The position numbers and the translations under genes are program-made. Of a DNA stretch of 42,145 nt, positions 9,878 to 17,355 are shown one piece after another. Numbering within the stretch: the first letter of the stretch is position 1; the number at the start of each line of letters is the position of its first letter. The stretch comes from Burkholderiales bacterium (GTDB taxonomy: Bacteria; Pseudomonadota; Gammaproteobacteria; Burkholderiales; Burkholderiaceae_E): contig JAPOKJ010000030.1 of assembly GCA_029977705.1 (NCBI GenBank), positions 1 through 42,145 on the forward strand, read 5' to 3'. Below the pieces are notes generated by a model. That model did no database searches and had not been told where the DNA came from. It saw only the letters and a list, made by a program, of their open reading frames with translations.

Positions 9878-9908
9878 CCATTGAAATCGGCGCCTGCAAG
9901 GCCCAACT
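9878..9908 (+). promoter_or_regulatory. Possible sigma-32 (heat-shock) promoter for the Hsp20 gene
   Basis: CCATTGAA (9878-9885) resembles the sigma-32 -35 element (CTTGAA core). GCCCAACT (9901-9908), about 15 bp after TTGAAA, resembles the CCCCAT -10 element. The pair sits about 50 bp before the start of a small heat-shock protein gene, where such a promoter is expected. Matches are partial. Confidence 0.35.
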
Positions 9909-9958
9909 GGGACTCATCGAGCACACCGGCTCAGCAATGATTCCAGAAGGAGCACCTC

Positions 9959-10402
9959 ATGACCGCCGTTTCCATTTACGACCCCTTTGCCGACGTCTTT
10001 CCGACCCTTTTCAAGGGCATCTTCGATGAGCGCAGCGCTCCGGCTGGCCAACGCCGTGTTGCCGGCTTTGCGGTCGATATCCACGAGGACGAGAAAAGCT
10101 ACCAGCTGGTGGCCAACCTGCCCGGTCTGAGCAAGGACCAGATCCATGTCGAGATCGACGGCAACCAGGTCACCATCTCGGCTGAAACCCGCTTCGAGAG
10201 CGACAGCAAGCCCGCCGCCGATGCCAAGACCGGTGCCCGCGTGCTGCGCAGCGAACGATACGCCGGCGCCTATGCACGTGGTTTCAGCCTGCCCAGCGAG
10301 ATCGATGAATCGCAGTCCAGCGCCAAGTACGACAACGGCGTGCTGACCCTGAACCTGCCCAAGAAGGTGCAGGTGAGCGCCAAGCGGCTCACCGTCGCCT
10401 GA
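9959..10402 (+). CDS. Hsp20-family small heat-shock protein
   Basis: A 147-residue small heat-shock protein, an ATP-independent holdase that keeps unfolding proteins soluble in the cytoplasm. The N-terminal arm (about residues 1-35) contains the usual YDPFADVFP. The alpha-crystallin domain runs from about 37 to 140 with the hallmarks VANLPGLSKDQIHVEID, ERYAGAYARGFSLP and YDNGVLTLNLPK. The C-terminal IxI/V-like anchor is present only as LTV. The start has an excellent ribosome-binding site (AGAAGGAG). A heat-shock-like promoter lies upstream and two strong terminators follow, so it is a single-gene unit. Confidence 0.92.
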   Translation: MTAVSIYDPFADVFPTLFKGIFDERSAPAGQRRVAGFAVDIHEDEKSYQLVANLPGLSKDQIHVEIDGNQVTISAETRFESDSKPAADAKTGARVLRSERYAGAYARGFSLPSEIDESQSSAKYDNGVLTLNLPKKVQVSAKRLTVA

Positions 10403-10410
10403 CCAGCCCC

Positions 10411-10464
10411 GACCCGCGCCCGGCTCTCCTCCCTTCCTCCCTCCTCCCCGGGCGCGGGTCTTTT
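10411..10464 (+). terminator. Intrinsic terminator 1 after hsp20, with an all-pyrimidine loop
   Basis: A perfect 13 bp stem (GACCCGCGCCCGG at 10411-10423 with CCGGGCGCGGGTC at 10448-10460) is followed at once by TTTT. The 24-base loop contains only C and T, which is unusual and keeps it free of internal pairing. Confidence 0.8.
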
Positions 10465-10467
10465 CCC

Positions 10468-10504
10468 CGGCGGGCCTGAATGCCAGGCCTGCCGCATTTT
10501 TTTT
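10468..10504 (+). terminator. Intrinsic terminator 2 after hsp20
   Basis: An 11 bp stem with one G-U pair (CGGCGGGCCTG at 10468-10478 with CAGGCCTGCCG at 10484-10494), a five-base loop and then eight T residues (10497-10504). It starts four bases after the T-tract of terminator 1, so the two act in series and insulate the next gene. Confidence 0.85.
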
Positions 10505-10622
10505 GTTCCCCGATGTTGCATGTCCGGTGCGACCCGGCCTGGCATCGGCAGGCGTCGAGGGCCTTTCATCGGCCCGCCCGCTCCGTGCGCCCGCCGCAGT
10601 TGCGCTGCGCGGCCCCCTCGCG

Positions 10623-10651
10623 TTGACGCAGGCGCGCCCTGAGGTTAGTGT
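10623..10651 (+). promoter_or_regulatory. Possible sigma-70-type promoter for the protease lipoprotein gene
   Basis: TTGACG at 10623-10628 is a near-consensus -35 box. The best -10 match at 16-17 bp spacing is weak (TTAGTG or TAGTGT at about 10645-10651). It is the best promoter-like site between the hsp20 terminators and the next start, about 35 bp before the ATG. Confidence 0.3.
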
Positions 10652-10687
10652 GATCGTTCTGCGCAGTCCCCACGCGGCCCTCTGACC

Positions 10688-11842
10688 ATGCCCATTTCCT
10701 CTCTTTCGGCCCTGCGCCCCGCCGCGCTGCTGCTGGCCTCTGTCCTGCTGGCCGCCTGTGCCGGCAAACCGACAGCCCCGCCGCCTCCGCAAACGCCCCC
10801 GGCAACGCCCAAGCCGATCACCGGCGCCGACGTCATCCGCGAACTGGGCGCCAAGGGCTGGCAGTACATGGGCACCTCAGGCGCCACGGGGGATCCGAAC
10901 CTGGTCTTCATCCGGCCCTCGTCCTATCAGCAGGACAAGGACCTGACCCGCATCACGACGATCAGCGTCTACGGCAATGAAGGGTCCCGCAACAACGGCA
11001 ACAACCGGGCTGCGGCGCTGGTCTGGGAACTGAACTGCAAGGGGCGCACCGCGCGCATCACCCAACAACAGGTATTCCGCGATCCGCTGGCCAGTGTCGT
11101 GGTCAGCAACATGGCGATCCCGAATGCCCAGCCGCTCAACATCAGCCCCTCGACAGTACCGGCCCTCATTCATTCGCGCGTCTGCGAATCGGGCCCGTCC
11201 TCGGGGACCGGCGTGGCCATTGCACCTGGCCGCGTCCTGACCGCCAGCCATGTCATCAACCGCTGCACCGCGATCGAAGCCGTGTTCGAGGGCCAGCGCC
11301 ATCCGGCACAAACCCTGGCCCAGGACACCAAGAACGATCTTGGCTTGCTCGAGGTCAAGACCCTCCCGGCGCGTGCGACCCCTGCCCTGCGGCGCGCCGC
11401 CAACAATGGCGAATCAGTGATGGCCGCCGGCTACCCCTTGTCGGGCATCCTGTCGCGCGACATGATCGTCACGACCGGCATCGTCAACTCGCTCGCAGGT
11501 CTGGGCAACAACCCCAACCAGTTGCAGATTTCCGCCCAGGTCTCGCCGGGCAACAGTGGCGGCGCACTGATCGACAAGAGCGGCAACCTGATCGGCATCG
11601 TGGTCTCGAAGCTGGATGTGATGCGCGTGGCCGCCACCACCGGTGACATGGCCCAGAACGTCAATTTCGCGGTCAAGCCGGAGCTCATCCGACTCTTTGT
11701 CGAGGCCCATGGCACGCGCATGGAACCGGTCGACGCGAGCCTGCGGCTCGAAAGCGAGGACCTGGCCTTGCGCGCCCGTGATTTCACCGTCAAGATCGAG
11801 TGCAAGAGCCGGCCCCCGGCGATCCTGAGCGCCAGCCGCTGA
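10688..11842 (+). CDS. Lipoprotein with a trypsin-like (DegP/S1C-type) serine protease domain
   Basis: A 384-residue protein with a signal peptide and lipobox (LLAAC, lipidated Cys24), so probably membrane-anchored in the envelope. A proline-rich linker follows (about 25-45), then a domain of about 110 residues with WELNCKGRTARI that resembles surface-adhesin-E-like regions. The trypsin-fold protease occupies about 155-350. The full triad is visible: H188 in TASHVI, D217 in NDLGLLEV and S290 in SPGNSGGALID. There is no PDZ domain, unlike DegP/DegQ, so it is a short protease of unknown target. It follows the heat-shock gene but is separated from it by two terminators. The ATG at 10688 is the only start that gives a proper lipoprotein signal. 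Confidence 0.85.
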   Translation: MPISSLSALRPAALLLASVLLAACAGKPTAPPPPQTPPATPKPITGADVIRELGAKGWQYMGTSGATGDPNLVFIRPSSYQQDKDLTRITTISVYGNEGSRNNGNNRAAALVWELNCKGRTARITQQQVFRDPLASVVVSNMAIPNAQPLNISPSTVPALIHSRVCESGPSSGTGVAIAPGRVLTASHVINRCTAIEAVFEGQRHPAQTLAQDTKNDLGLLEVKTLPARATPALRRAANNGESVMAAGYPLSGILSRDMIVTTGIVNSLAGLGNNPNQLQISAQVSPGNSGGALIDKSGNLIGIVVSKLDVMRVAATTGDMAQNVNFAVKPELIRLFVEAHGTRMEPVDASLRLESEDLALRARDFTVKIECKSRPPAILSASR

Positions 11843-11903
11843 ACGCGGCAGCCGGGGCGGCGGGCCGGAAACCCGCGATTTGCCCGACAGGCCTTGCCGA
11901 TTG

Positions 11904-12521
11904 ATGCACGACACCCACTCCTACGAACCCCGCCTCGGTCATGGTCTTCCCCATGACCCCTTCAATGCCATCGTCGGCCCGCGCCCGATCGGCTGGATCT
12001 CCACCAAAAGCGCCAAGGGGATCTTCAACCTGGCGCCCTACAGTTTCTTCAACGCCTTCAACTACGTGCCGCCGATCATCGGCTTTTCCAGCATCGGCTG
12101 GAAGGACACAGTGCGCAACATCAGCGACAACGGCGAATTCGTCTGGAACCTGTGCACCCGCGATCTGGCCGAGGCGATGAACCAGAGCTGCGCTGCGGTG
12201 CCGCCCGAGACCAGCGAGTTCGACCTGGCCGGCCTGACGCCCCTGCCCAGCGAGAAGATCGCCGCACCGAGGGTGGCGCAAAGCCCGGTCAGCTTCGAAT
12301 GCCGCAGCACCCTGATCCAGCAGCTGTCCGGCCTCGATGGCGTGGCCGTGCCCACCTGGCTGGTGCTGGGCGAAGTCGTGATGGTGCACATCGACAAACG
12401 CCTGCTGCGCGACGGCGTCTACGACACGGCGGCCGCCGACCATGTGATGCGCGGCGGGGGTCCGGCCGACTATTTCAGCATCGGCCCCTCGCAACTGTTC
12501 AAGATGTTCCGCCCCAGGTAG
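11904..12521 (+). CDS. Flavin reductase family protein (FMN-binding split barrel)
   Basis: A 205-residue member of the DIM6/NTAB flavin reductase-like family. Key regions are the N-terminal FNAIVGPRPIGWIST, NLAPYSFFNAFNYVPP and the SSIGWKDTVRNI segment that binds FMN phosphate in relatives. Such proteins often supply reduced flavin to a monooxygenase, but no monooxygenase lies beside it and some members are stand-alone flavoproteins. The ATG at 11904 is preferred over an upstream TTG at 11880 because the family begins near it. It is the first gene of a cassette: the amidohydrolase starts 7 bp after its stop. Confidence 0.82.
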   Translation: MHDTHSYEPRLGHGLPHDPFNAIVGPRPIGWISTKSAKGIFNLAPYSFFNAFNYVPPIIGFSSIGWKDTVRNISDNGEFVWNLCTRDLAEAMNQSCAAVPPETSEFDLAGLTPLPSEKIAAPRVAQSPVSFECRSTLIQQLSGLDGVAVPTWLVLGEVVMVHIDKRLLRDGVYDTAAADHVMRGGGPADYFSIGPSQLFKMFRPR

Positions 12522-12528
12522 GTCCAAC

Positions 12529-14034
12529 ATGGGATTTCTTTCAGACGAAGAACTCGCCCGGCTCAGCCCGGCCGAGAGCACCCTGTTTCCCTCGCCGATC
12601 CCGGTGCAATCGGTTTCGAGCGACGAATTCATGCCGGCCCCCCAGACGCCGCAGCAGCGCGCCTTCGAGCGGCGCATCAAGGCACTGGGGACGCAACTGG
12701 CCAGACACCAGGGCAAGACGCGACGCGCCTTCTTCCGGACGGCCTCGGGCATGGCGGCCGCCTTCGTGGCCATGAATGACACCTACGGCCCGATCTTTCA
12801 GGTCTCGCGTGCCGAGGCGGCGACCCCCGAAATGGCCGATGAACGCGCCCGCGCCCTGAGCGGCCAGTTCATCATGGACATGCATACCCACTTCCTGCGC
12901 GATGACACGCGCCTGGCCGCCTTCGTGGCTGGCCGCGAGTCGGTGGGCCGAGCCGGATGGAATCCGGCCCTGCGCGAAAGGCCGCAAAGCCTCGAGGATC
13001 TCAAGTTCGCCAACTACCTCAAGGAAATCTACCTGGACAGCGACACCAAGGTGGCCTGCATCAGCGGCGCGCCCTCGGAAATCCTGGGTGACTGGTTCCT
13101 GACCAACGAAATGAAGGTCAAGTCGCGGGCCACCATCAACAGCATCGCGGGCAGCAAGCGGGCCTTTGCCCATGCCATCTTCACGCCTGGCTATCCGGGC
13201 TGGATGGAGGCCATCGACGAGGCCATCGCGGTGCTCAAGCCCGACTCGATGAAGGGCTACACCATCGGCGACAACACCCACAAGAACCTCTCAAAACATC
13301 CCTGGCGGCTCGATGATGAGAAGCTCGTCTATCCGGCGTACGAAAAATTCGTCAAGGCCGGGCTGAAAAACGTCTGCATCCACAAGGGCCTGTTTCCTCC
13401 CGCCCTCGAAAAGCAGTTCCCGCACCTGACCGAACATTGCAATGTCAGTGATGTCGGCAAGGCGGCCCGCGACTGGCCGCAGCTGAACTTCATCATCTAT
13501 CACGGCGGCTACCGCTTTGGCAGCGGTGTCAATGCCGGCGCCGCATGGGCCCAGTTCGAGAAGACCGGGCGTGTCGAGTGGGTCACCGACCTGGCCGAGA
13601 TTCCTGGCAAATTCGGTGTCAGCAATGTCTATGCGGACGTCGGACAACTGTTTGCGCAATCGACCGTGGCCGAACCGCGCCTGAGCGCAGTCATGCTGGG
13701 CCAGTTGATCCGGGGCCTGGGAGCCGATCATGTCTGCTGGGGTACCGATGCGATCTGGACCGGCGCACCCCAATGGCAGATCGAGGCCCTGCGGCGCCTC
13801 GAGATTCCCGAGAGCCTGCAAAAGGCGCATGGCCTGGCGCCACTGGGCCCGGCCGATGGGCGCGTCAAGAACCTGATCTTCGGCGAGAACAATGCACGCC
13901 TTTACCAATACACTGCGCAGCAACGACGTGCCCTGCTCGATGATCAGATCAGTGTCGCAAGGGTGCGCTATGCAGCCGCGGGCAGCCAGCGTACCAACAG
14001 GGCCTATGGCTATGTCGATGCCGGCAGAGCCTGA
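12529..14034 (+). CDS. Amidohydrolase-2-type metal-dependent hydrolase with internal Tat-like signal
   Basis: A 501-residue TIM-barrel hydrolase of the amidohydrolase_2/ACMSD-like group. It has a polar N-terminal extension of about 60 residues, then a twin-arginine stretch (KTRRAFFRTASG, R65-R66), a hydrophobic run and a possible cleavage after AEA (95-97). The barrel begins with the metal motif MDMHTHF (H119, H121). IIYHGGYRFG and WGTDAIWTG supply the later metal and acid residues. This architecture suggests export of a folded metalloenzyme by Tat, though the long extension before the RR motif makes it unclear whether the signal is used. The substrate is unknown; relatives hydrolyse or decarboxylate ring acids. 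It lies tightly between flavin reductase and MBL-fold genes. Confidence 0.8.
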   Translation: MGFLSDEELARLSPAESTLFPSPIPVQSVSSDEFMPAPQTPQQRAFERRIKALGTQLARHQGKTRRAFFRTASGMAAAFVAMNDTYGPIFQVSRAEAATPEMADERARALSGQFIMDMHTHFLRDDTRLAAFVAGRESVGRAGWNPALRERPQSLEDLKFANYLKEIYLDSDTKVACISGAPSEILGDWFLTNEMKVKSRATINSIAGSKRAFAHAIFTPGYPGWMEAIDEAIAVLKPDSMKGYTIGDNTHKNLSKHPWRLDDEKLVYPAYEKFVKAGLKNVCIHKGLFPPALEKQFPHLTEHCNVSDVGKAARDWPQLNFIIYHGGYRFGSGVNAGAAWAQFEKTGRVEWVTDLAEIPGKFGVSNVYADVGQLFAQSTVAEPRLSAVMLGQLIRGLGADHVCWGTDAIWTGAPQWQIEALRRLEIPESLQKAHGLAPLGPADGRVKNLIFGENNARLYQYTAQQRRALLDDQISVARVRYAAAGSQRTNRAYGYVDAGRA

Positions 14035-14061
14035 ACCCCTTTGCTCCTGAACCCCTTTGCA
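14030..14061 (+). repeat. 16 bp tandem duplication across the amidohydrolase stop codon
   Basis: CCTGAACCCCTTTGCT (14030-14045) is followed directly by CCTGAACCCCTTTGCA (14046-14061). The first copy contains the TGA stop of the amidohydrolase gene; the second lies in the spacer before the next start at 14074. It looks like a recent slippage duplication that lengthened the spacer. Confidence 0.85.
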
Positions 14062-14073
14062 AGTGAGCCCTCC

Positions 14074-15003
14074 ATGAAAGATCCCTACCTGCGCTGGCAG
14101 ATCGGCAAGGTGCGCATCACCCGCGTGATGGAACTGGGCGGCCCGCCCTTTCCCGGCACCTTCATGTTTCCCCAGTGCACCGCCGGATGCGTCCAGCAAC
14201 ATGCCTGGCTTCGCCCCCATTTCGCCAACGACGAGGGCAAGCTGTTCGGATCAGTGCACAGCTTCATCATCGAGTCGCAGGGCCGGCGCATCATCGTCGA
14301 CACCTGTGTCGGCAATGACAAGGAGCGCACCGTCAAGGCCTGGCACAAGTTGCAGGGCCCTTTCCTGGACAAGCTGGCCGAGGCCGGCTTTCCGGCCGAC
14401 AGCATCGACACCGTGCTGTGCACCCACCTGCATGTCGACCACGTCGGCTGGAACACCCGTTGGGACGGCGAGCGCTGGGTCGCCTCCTTCCCCCGGGCGC
14501 GCTACCTGTTCGCCCGCAAGGAATGGGAGCACTGGATCTCGGAGCAGGCCGACCACCACGACGGCCCGGTGATGGAAGACTCGGTCAAACCGATCGTCGA
14601 TGCCGGCCTGGCGGAACTGGTGGCCAGCGACCATCGCATCACCGACGAGGTCTGGCTGGAACCGACCCATGGTCACACGCCTGGTCATGTCAGCGTGCGC
14701 ATCCGCTCGGGCGGTGAAGAGGCCGTCATCACCGGCGACCTGATGCACCATCCGATCCAGTGCAGCGAGCCGGACTGGGGCAACCGTTTCGATGTCGATG
14801 GCGAGGCTGCGCGCCGCACGCGGCACGACTTTCTCAAGCGTCATGCCGACACCCCGGTACTGGTGATGGGCACGCACTTTGCGCCCCCCACCGCCGGCTG
14901 GGTACTACCCTATGGCAACGCCTGGCGGCTCGAGACCGATCCCTTGCAGCGGCCGCAGGCAAGGCCGGAGACGAAGGCCGAGGGCAGCGGAGGCGGGGCA
15001 TGA
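14074..15003 (+). CDS. Metallo-beta-lactamase-fold hydrolase
   Basis: A 309-residue MBL-fold enzyme with the zinc signature THLHVDHVGW (H118, H120, D122, H123), a later ligand histidine in HGHTPGHVS, the bridging aspartate in ITGDLMHH and a final histidine in MGTHFAPP. It belongs with the lactonase/arylesterase-like branch that acts on esters or lactones, not with antibiotic lactamases. No signal peptide is seen, so it should be cytoplasmic. The ATG at 14074 is chosen over an upstream TTG at 14041, which would translate the duplicated spacer. Its stop overlaps the MaoC start (ATGA at 15000-15003). The context suggests opening of a lactone or ester made by its neighbours, which is inference. 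Confidence 0.85.
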   Translation: MKDPYLRWQIGKVRITRVMELGGPPFPGTFMFPQCTAGCVQQHAWLRPHFANDEGKLFGSVHSFIIESQGRRIIVDTCVGNDKERTVKAWHKLQGPFLDKLAEAGFPADSIDTVLCTHLHVDHVGWNTRWDGERWVASFPRARYLFARKEWEHWISEQADHHDGPVMEDSVKPIVDAGLAELVASDHRITDEVWLEPTHGHTPGHVSVRIRSGGEEAVITGDLMHHPIQCSEPDWGNRFDVDGEAARRTRHDFLKRHADTPVLVMGTHFAPPTAGWVLPYGNAWRLETDPLQRPQARPETKAEGSGGGA

Positions 15004-15515
15004 GCGACCTGCCTGCGGGTCAGGCGGCGTCATCGACGGGATTTGATGTCCATCGCGATCACCGCTTCGGGCCCACCCGCTGGTTCGAGGACTTCCGCAT
15101 CGGCGAACGATTCTGGATTCCTTCACGAACCCTGACCGACGCCCTGTTTGCCGCCTTCCAGCTCGCCTCCGGCGACAATGACCCGATTCACTACGATGTC
15201 GAGTACTGCCGGCGACGCGCCCACCCCGGCCTTCTCGCCCATGGCCTGCAGGTGATGATCCAGACGGCTGCCGGCGCCGGCACCTTTCCGCATCAGGTCA
15301 GCGATTCACTGGTGGCGATGCTCGAGTGCTCGGCCCGTTTCAAGGGGCCGGTCTACGCAGGCGATACCGTGTATCCCCTGCTCGAGATCAGCGACCTGAA
15401 GGCACAGAACAGCACCGGCGTCATCACCATGCGCGCCACCGTGCACAACCAGAAAAGCGAGCTGGTGCTCGAGGGCGAGCACCGCTACCTGATCCGCAAA
15501 CGCCCGCGCACCTGA
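15000..15515 (+). CDS. MaoC-like hot-dog hydratase/dehydratase
   Basis: A 171-residue MaoC-family protein, likely an enoyl-CoA or related hydratase. The fold is supported by WFEDFRIGERF, the hydratase motif ASGDNDPIHYDVEY with its Asp/His pair, and HGLQVMIQTAAG. The C-terminal part contains YAGDTVYPLLEI, normal for the second half of the hot-dog. Translation is coupled to the MBL-fold gene by a four-base overlap. It is the last gene of the cassette that began with the flavin reductase; convergent trxC ends 42 bp later, with a shared hairpin between. Confidence 0.85.
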   Translation: MSDLPAGQAASSTGFDVHRDHRFGPTRWFEDFRIGERFWIPSRTLTDALFAAFQLASGDNDPIHYDVEYCRRRAHPGLLAHGLQVMIQTAAGAGTFPHQVSDSLVAMLECSARFKGPVYAGDTVYPLLEISDLKAQNSTGVITMRATVHNQKSELVLEGEHRYLIRKRPRT

Positions 15516-15528
15516 GGGCCGGGCTGGC

Positions 15529-15561
15529 GTGATGTGCCGCAGTGGCACACCACACTACTAG
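15529..15561. repeat. Short palindrome matching both ends of the 21 kb element; possible two-way terminator
   Basis: GTGATGTGCC (15529-15538) pairs with GGCACACCAC (15544-15553) with one mismatch around a five-base loop. Read on the minus strand from the trxC stop, the sequence TAGTGTGGTGTGCC is identical to the terminal 14 bases of the inverted-repeat element at 21171-21449. It therefore looks like an internally deleted copy with only the two tips. It lies between two convergent genes and could stop transcription from both sides. Confidence 0.6.
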
Positions 15562-15995
15562 CCAGTCACCGACTGCACCCAGCGCACCAGCGCGCCCGCG
15601 GGCATGGCACCGGCCTGGCGCGCCACCTCGCGGCCGCCCTTGAACACCGCAAGGGTCGGAATGCTGCGGATGCCAAAGCGTGCCGCCAGGGCTTCTTCCT
15701 CGTCGGTGTTGACCTTGACGAAACGGGCACGGGTCTTCATCTGCTGGCTGGCCTGTTCGAAGGCCGGTGCCATCTGGCGGCAGGGGCCACACCAGGGCGC
15801 CCAGAAATCGACCACCACCGGCAGGTCGCTGCGGGCGATCTGGGCCTCGAAGCGGTTCTCATCGACAGGGGCCGGATGACCATCATGCAGCGGCTTGCTG
15901 CAACGTCCACAGACGGGATCGCCGTCCAGACGGTCAGCGGGCACACGGTTGGTCGCACTGCAATGCGGGCAGACCAGATGGACAGGATCAGACAT
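15558..15995 (-). CDS. trxC: Thioredoxin 2 (TrxC), zinc-binding
   Basis: A 145-residue thioredoxin of the TrxC type, a cytoplasmic disulfide reductase of oxidative stress. The extra N-terminal zinc-binding region has two CxxC pairs (C9/C12 and C29/C32). The thioredoxin fold carries the active site WCGPC (C69, C72), followed by the normal SIPTLAVFKGG with the cis-proline. The start at 15995 gives the expected family N-terminus. The TAG stop lies in a CTAG that borders the short palindrome. It is on the minus strand 48 bp after the LysE gene, and a separate promoter is possible. Confidence 0.93.
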   Translation of the reverse strand: MSDPVHLVCPHCSATNRVPADRLDGDPVCGRCSKPLHDGHPAPVDENRFEAQIARSDLPVVVDFWAPWCGPCRQMAPAFEQASQQMKTRARFVKVNTDEEEALAARFGIRSIPTLAVFKGGREVARQAGAMPAGALVRWVQSVTG

Positions 15996-16043
15996 GATGG
16001 TTTCCGGTGGTTTTCTGCAAGGTAGGCACGCTGCCCGTCCTTT

Positions 16044-16730
16044 TCAAGGGGCGGAGGGCGTACGCTGCCCCGTCAGCGCCGTCAACAGGCCCAGCCCGAC
16101 ATACACCGAGGCAGGCAGCCAGCGCGTCCAGGTGCCCGCCTGGGGCAGCACCGAACCAAGCAGCGGCGCGAGCCGGGCAGCGGCCAGCACATAGAGCGAA
16201 TCGGTGACCGCCGCAATGGCCACGAAGCCTGTCCCGTAGGCCAGACTCTGGGCCAGTGCCGGGCCGGCCGGGTCGACGAACTGGGGAAGGAAGGCCGCAT
16301 AGAACAGGGCCGTCTTGGGGTTGAGCAGGGACACGATCGCGCCATCGCGACACACCTTCCAGGTGCTGGCACGGGGCCCACGGCCGCCGCTGTCGACAAA
16401 GGTATCGACGCCGTGGCCGGACAGGACGGCCGCATCGGCCCCCGGCAAGGAGGGCGCCGCGCTGATGCGCACGGCCTTCCAGCCCAGATAAAAAAGATAG
16501 GCCACGCCGGCCCACTTGACAAGGTTGAAGGCCAGGGCAGACAGGTTCATCAGGCTGGCCAGCCCGAAGGCTGCGGCGCAGGCCATGCCCATGTTGCCCA
16601 GTGCCACGCCTGTCACCGAGGCCAGACCGGCGGCACGACCTTGCGAGAGCGTTCGGGTCACGATGTAGACCACCCCCGGCCCGGGGGTCAGGGCCAGCAC
16701 GAGACTGCTCAGGATGAAGGCGGTCAGCAT
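16044..16730 (-). CDS. LysE/RhtB-family exporter
   Basis: A 228-residue inner-membrane exporter of amino acids or similar small molecules. The N-terminal LALTPGPGVVYIVTRTLSQG is the family signature, and about six hydrophobic segments can be seen. LNPKTALFYAAFLPQFVDP is the second signature. The start at 16730 is preferred to an upstream in-frame start at 16853, which would overlap the previous gene and add a soluble, unrelated N-terminus. It is the last gene of the operon GST - isomerase - exporter, 13 bp after the isomerase stop. The substrate is unknown. Confidence 0.85.
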   Translation of the reverse strand: MLTAFILSSLVLALTPGPGVVYIVTRTLSQGRAAGLASVTGVALGNMGMACAAAFGLASLMNLSALAFNLVKWAGVAYLFYLGWKAVRISAAPSLPGADAAVLSGHGVDTFVDSGGRGPRASTWKVCRDGAIVSLLNPKTALFYAAFLPQFVDPAGPALAQSLAYGTGFVAIAAVTDSLYVLAAARLAPLLGSVLPQAGTWTRWLPASVYVGLGLLTALTGQRTPSAP

Positions 16731-16743
16731 GGGCTGGCAAACA

Positions 16744-17355
16744 TCACGCGGGTCTTGACAGGGCGCGCTCCACCAGGGGCAACTGGTCATTGCCAAAGTA
16801 CATGTCGCTGCCCTCGACGAACATCGTCGGCGAGCCATAACCACCGCGGGCAATCAGCTCATCGGTGTTGGCCCGCAGCTTGGCCTTGATGACATCGGTC
16901 ACCGAGCGCGCCTGGATGGCCGCGCCGTCCAGGCCCGCGGCATTGGCTGCCGCGATCAGCACCTGCGGATCGTCGAGATTTTCAGCGCGCAGGAAATAGG
17001 CCTCGAAGGCCGCCTTGGCAAAGGTCGCGAGCGCGGCCTGATCGTCCTCAAGGGCGCAGGCCATGCGCATGGCGTGGATGCTCTTGGCCGGATGGTATTG
17101 CGAGGGAAAGTTCAGGCTCAGGCCGGTCCAGGCCGCCCAGTCGCGCAGCACCTTCCCGGAGTGGCGCATGCGCGGGGAGTCCGGGTTCTCGCGCGAGGCA
17201 TACACGGCCGGGTTGACGGCATTGAAGACGCCCCCCACCAGGATCGGCCGGTAGTGGATGGCAGCGCCGGTACGCGCCACCACCTTCTGCACATTGGTGA
17301 AGCCCAGATAGGTCCAGGGGCTGGACAGGTCAAAGAAAAATTCGAGTCGTTTCAT
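16744..17355 (-). CDS. 2-hydroxychromene-2-carboxylate isomerase-like protein (DsbA fold, kappa-GST type)
   Basis: A 203-residue DsbA-like protein of the HCCA isomerase family, glutathione-dependent enzymes known from naphthalene-type ring degradation. It begins KRLEFFFDLSSPWTYLG, where the serine before SPW is the glutathione-activating residue of the family. Further support comes from GVFNAVNP, the helical middle (HAMRMACALE) and the late cis-proline segment YGSPTMFVEG followed by YFGNDQLPLVE. The start overlaps the stop of the upstream GST gene (ATGA), so the two are probably translated together. The true substrate may be another glutathione-linked aromatic. Confidence 0.85.
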   Translation of the reverse strand: MKRLEFFFDLSSPWTYLGFTNVQKVVARTGAAIHYRPILVGGVFNAVNPAVYASRENPDSPRMRHSGKVLRDWAAWTGLSLNFPSQYHPAKSIHAMRMACALEDDQAALATFAKAAFEAYFLRAENLDDPQVLIAAANAAGLDGAAIQARSVTDVIKAKLRANTDELIARGGYGSPTMFVEGSDMYFGNDQLPLVERALSRPA

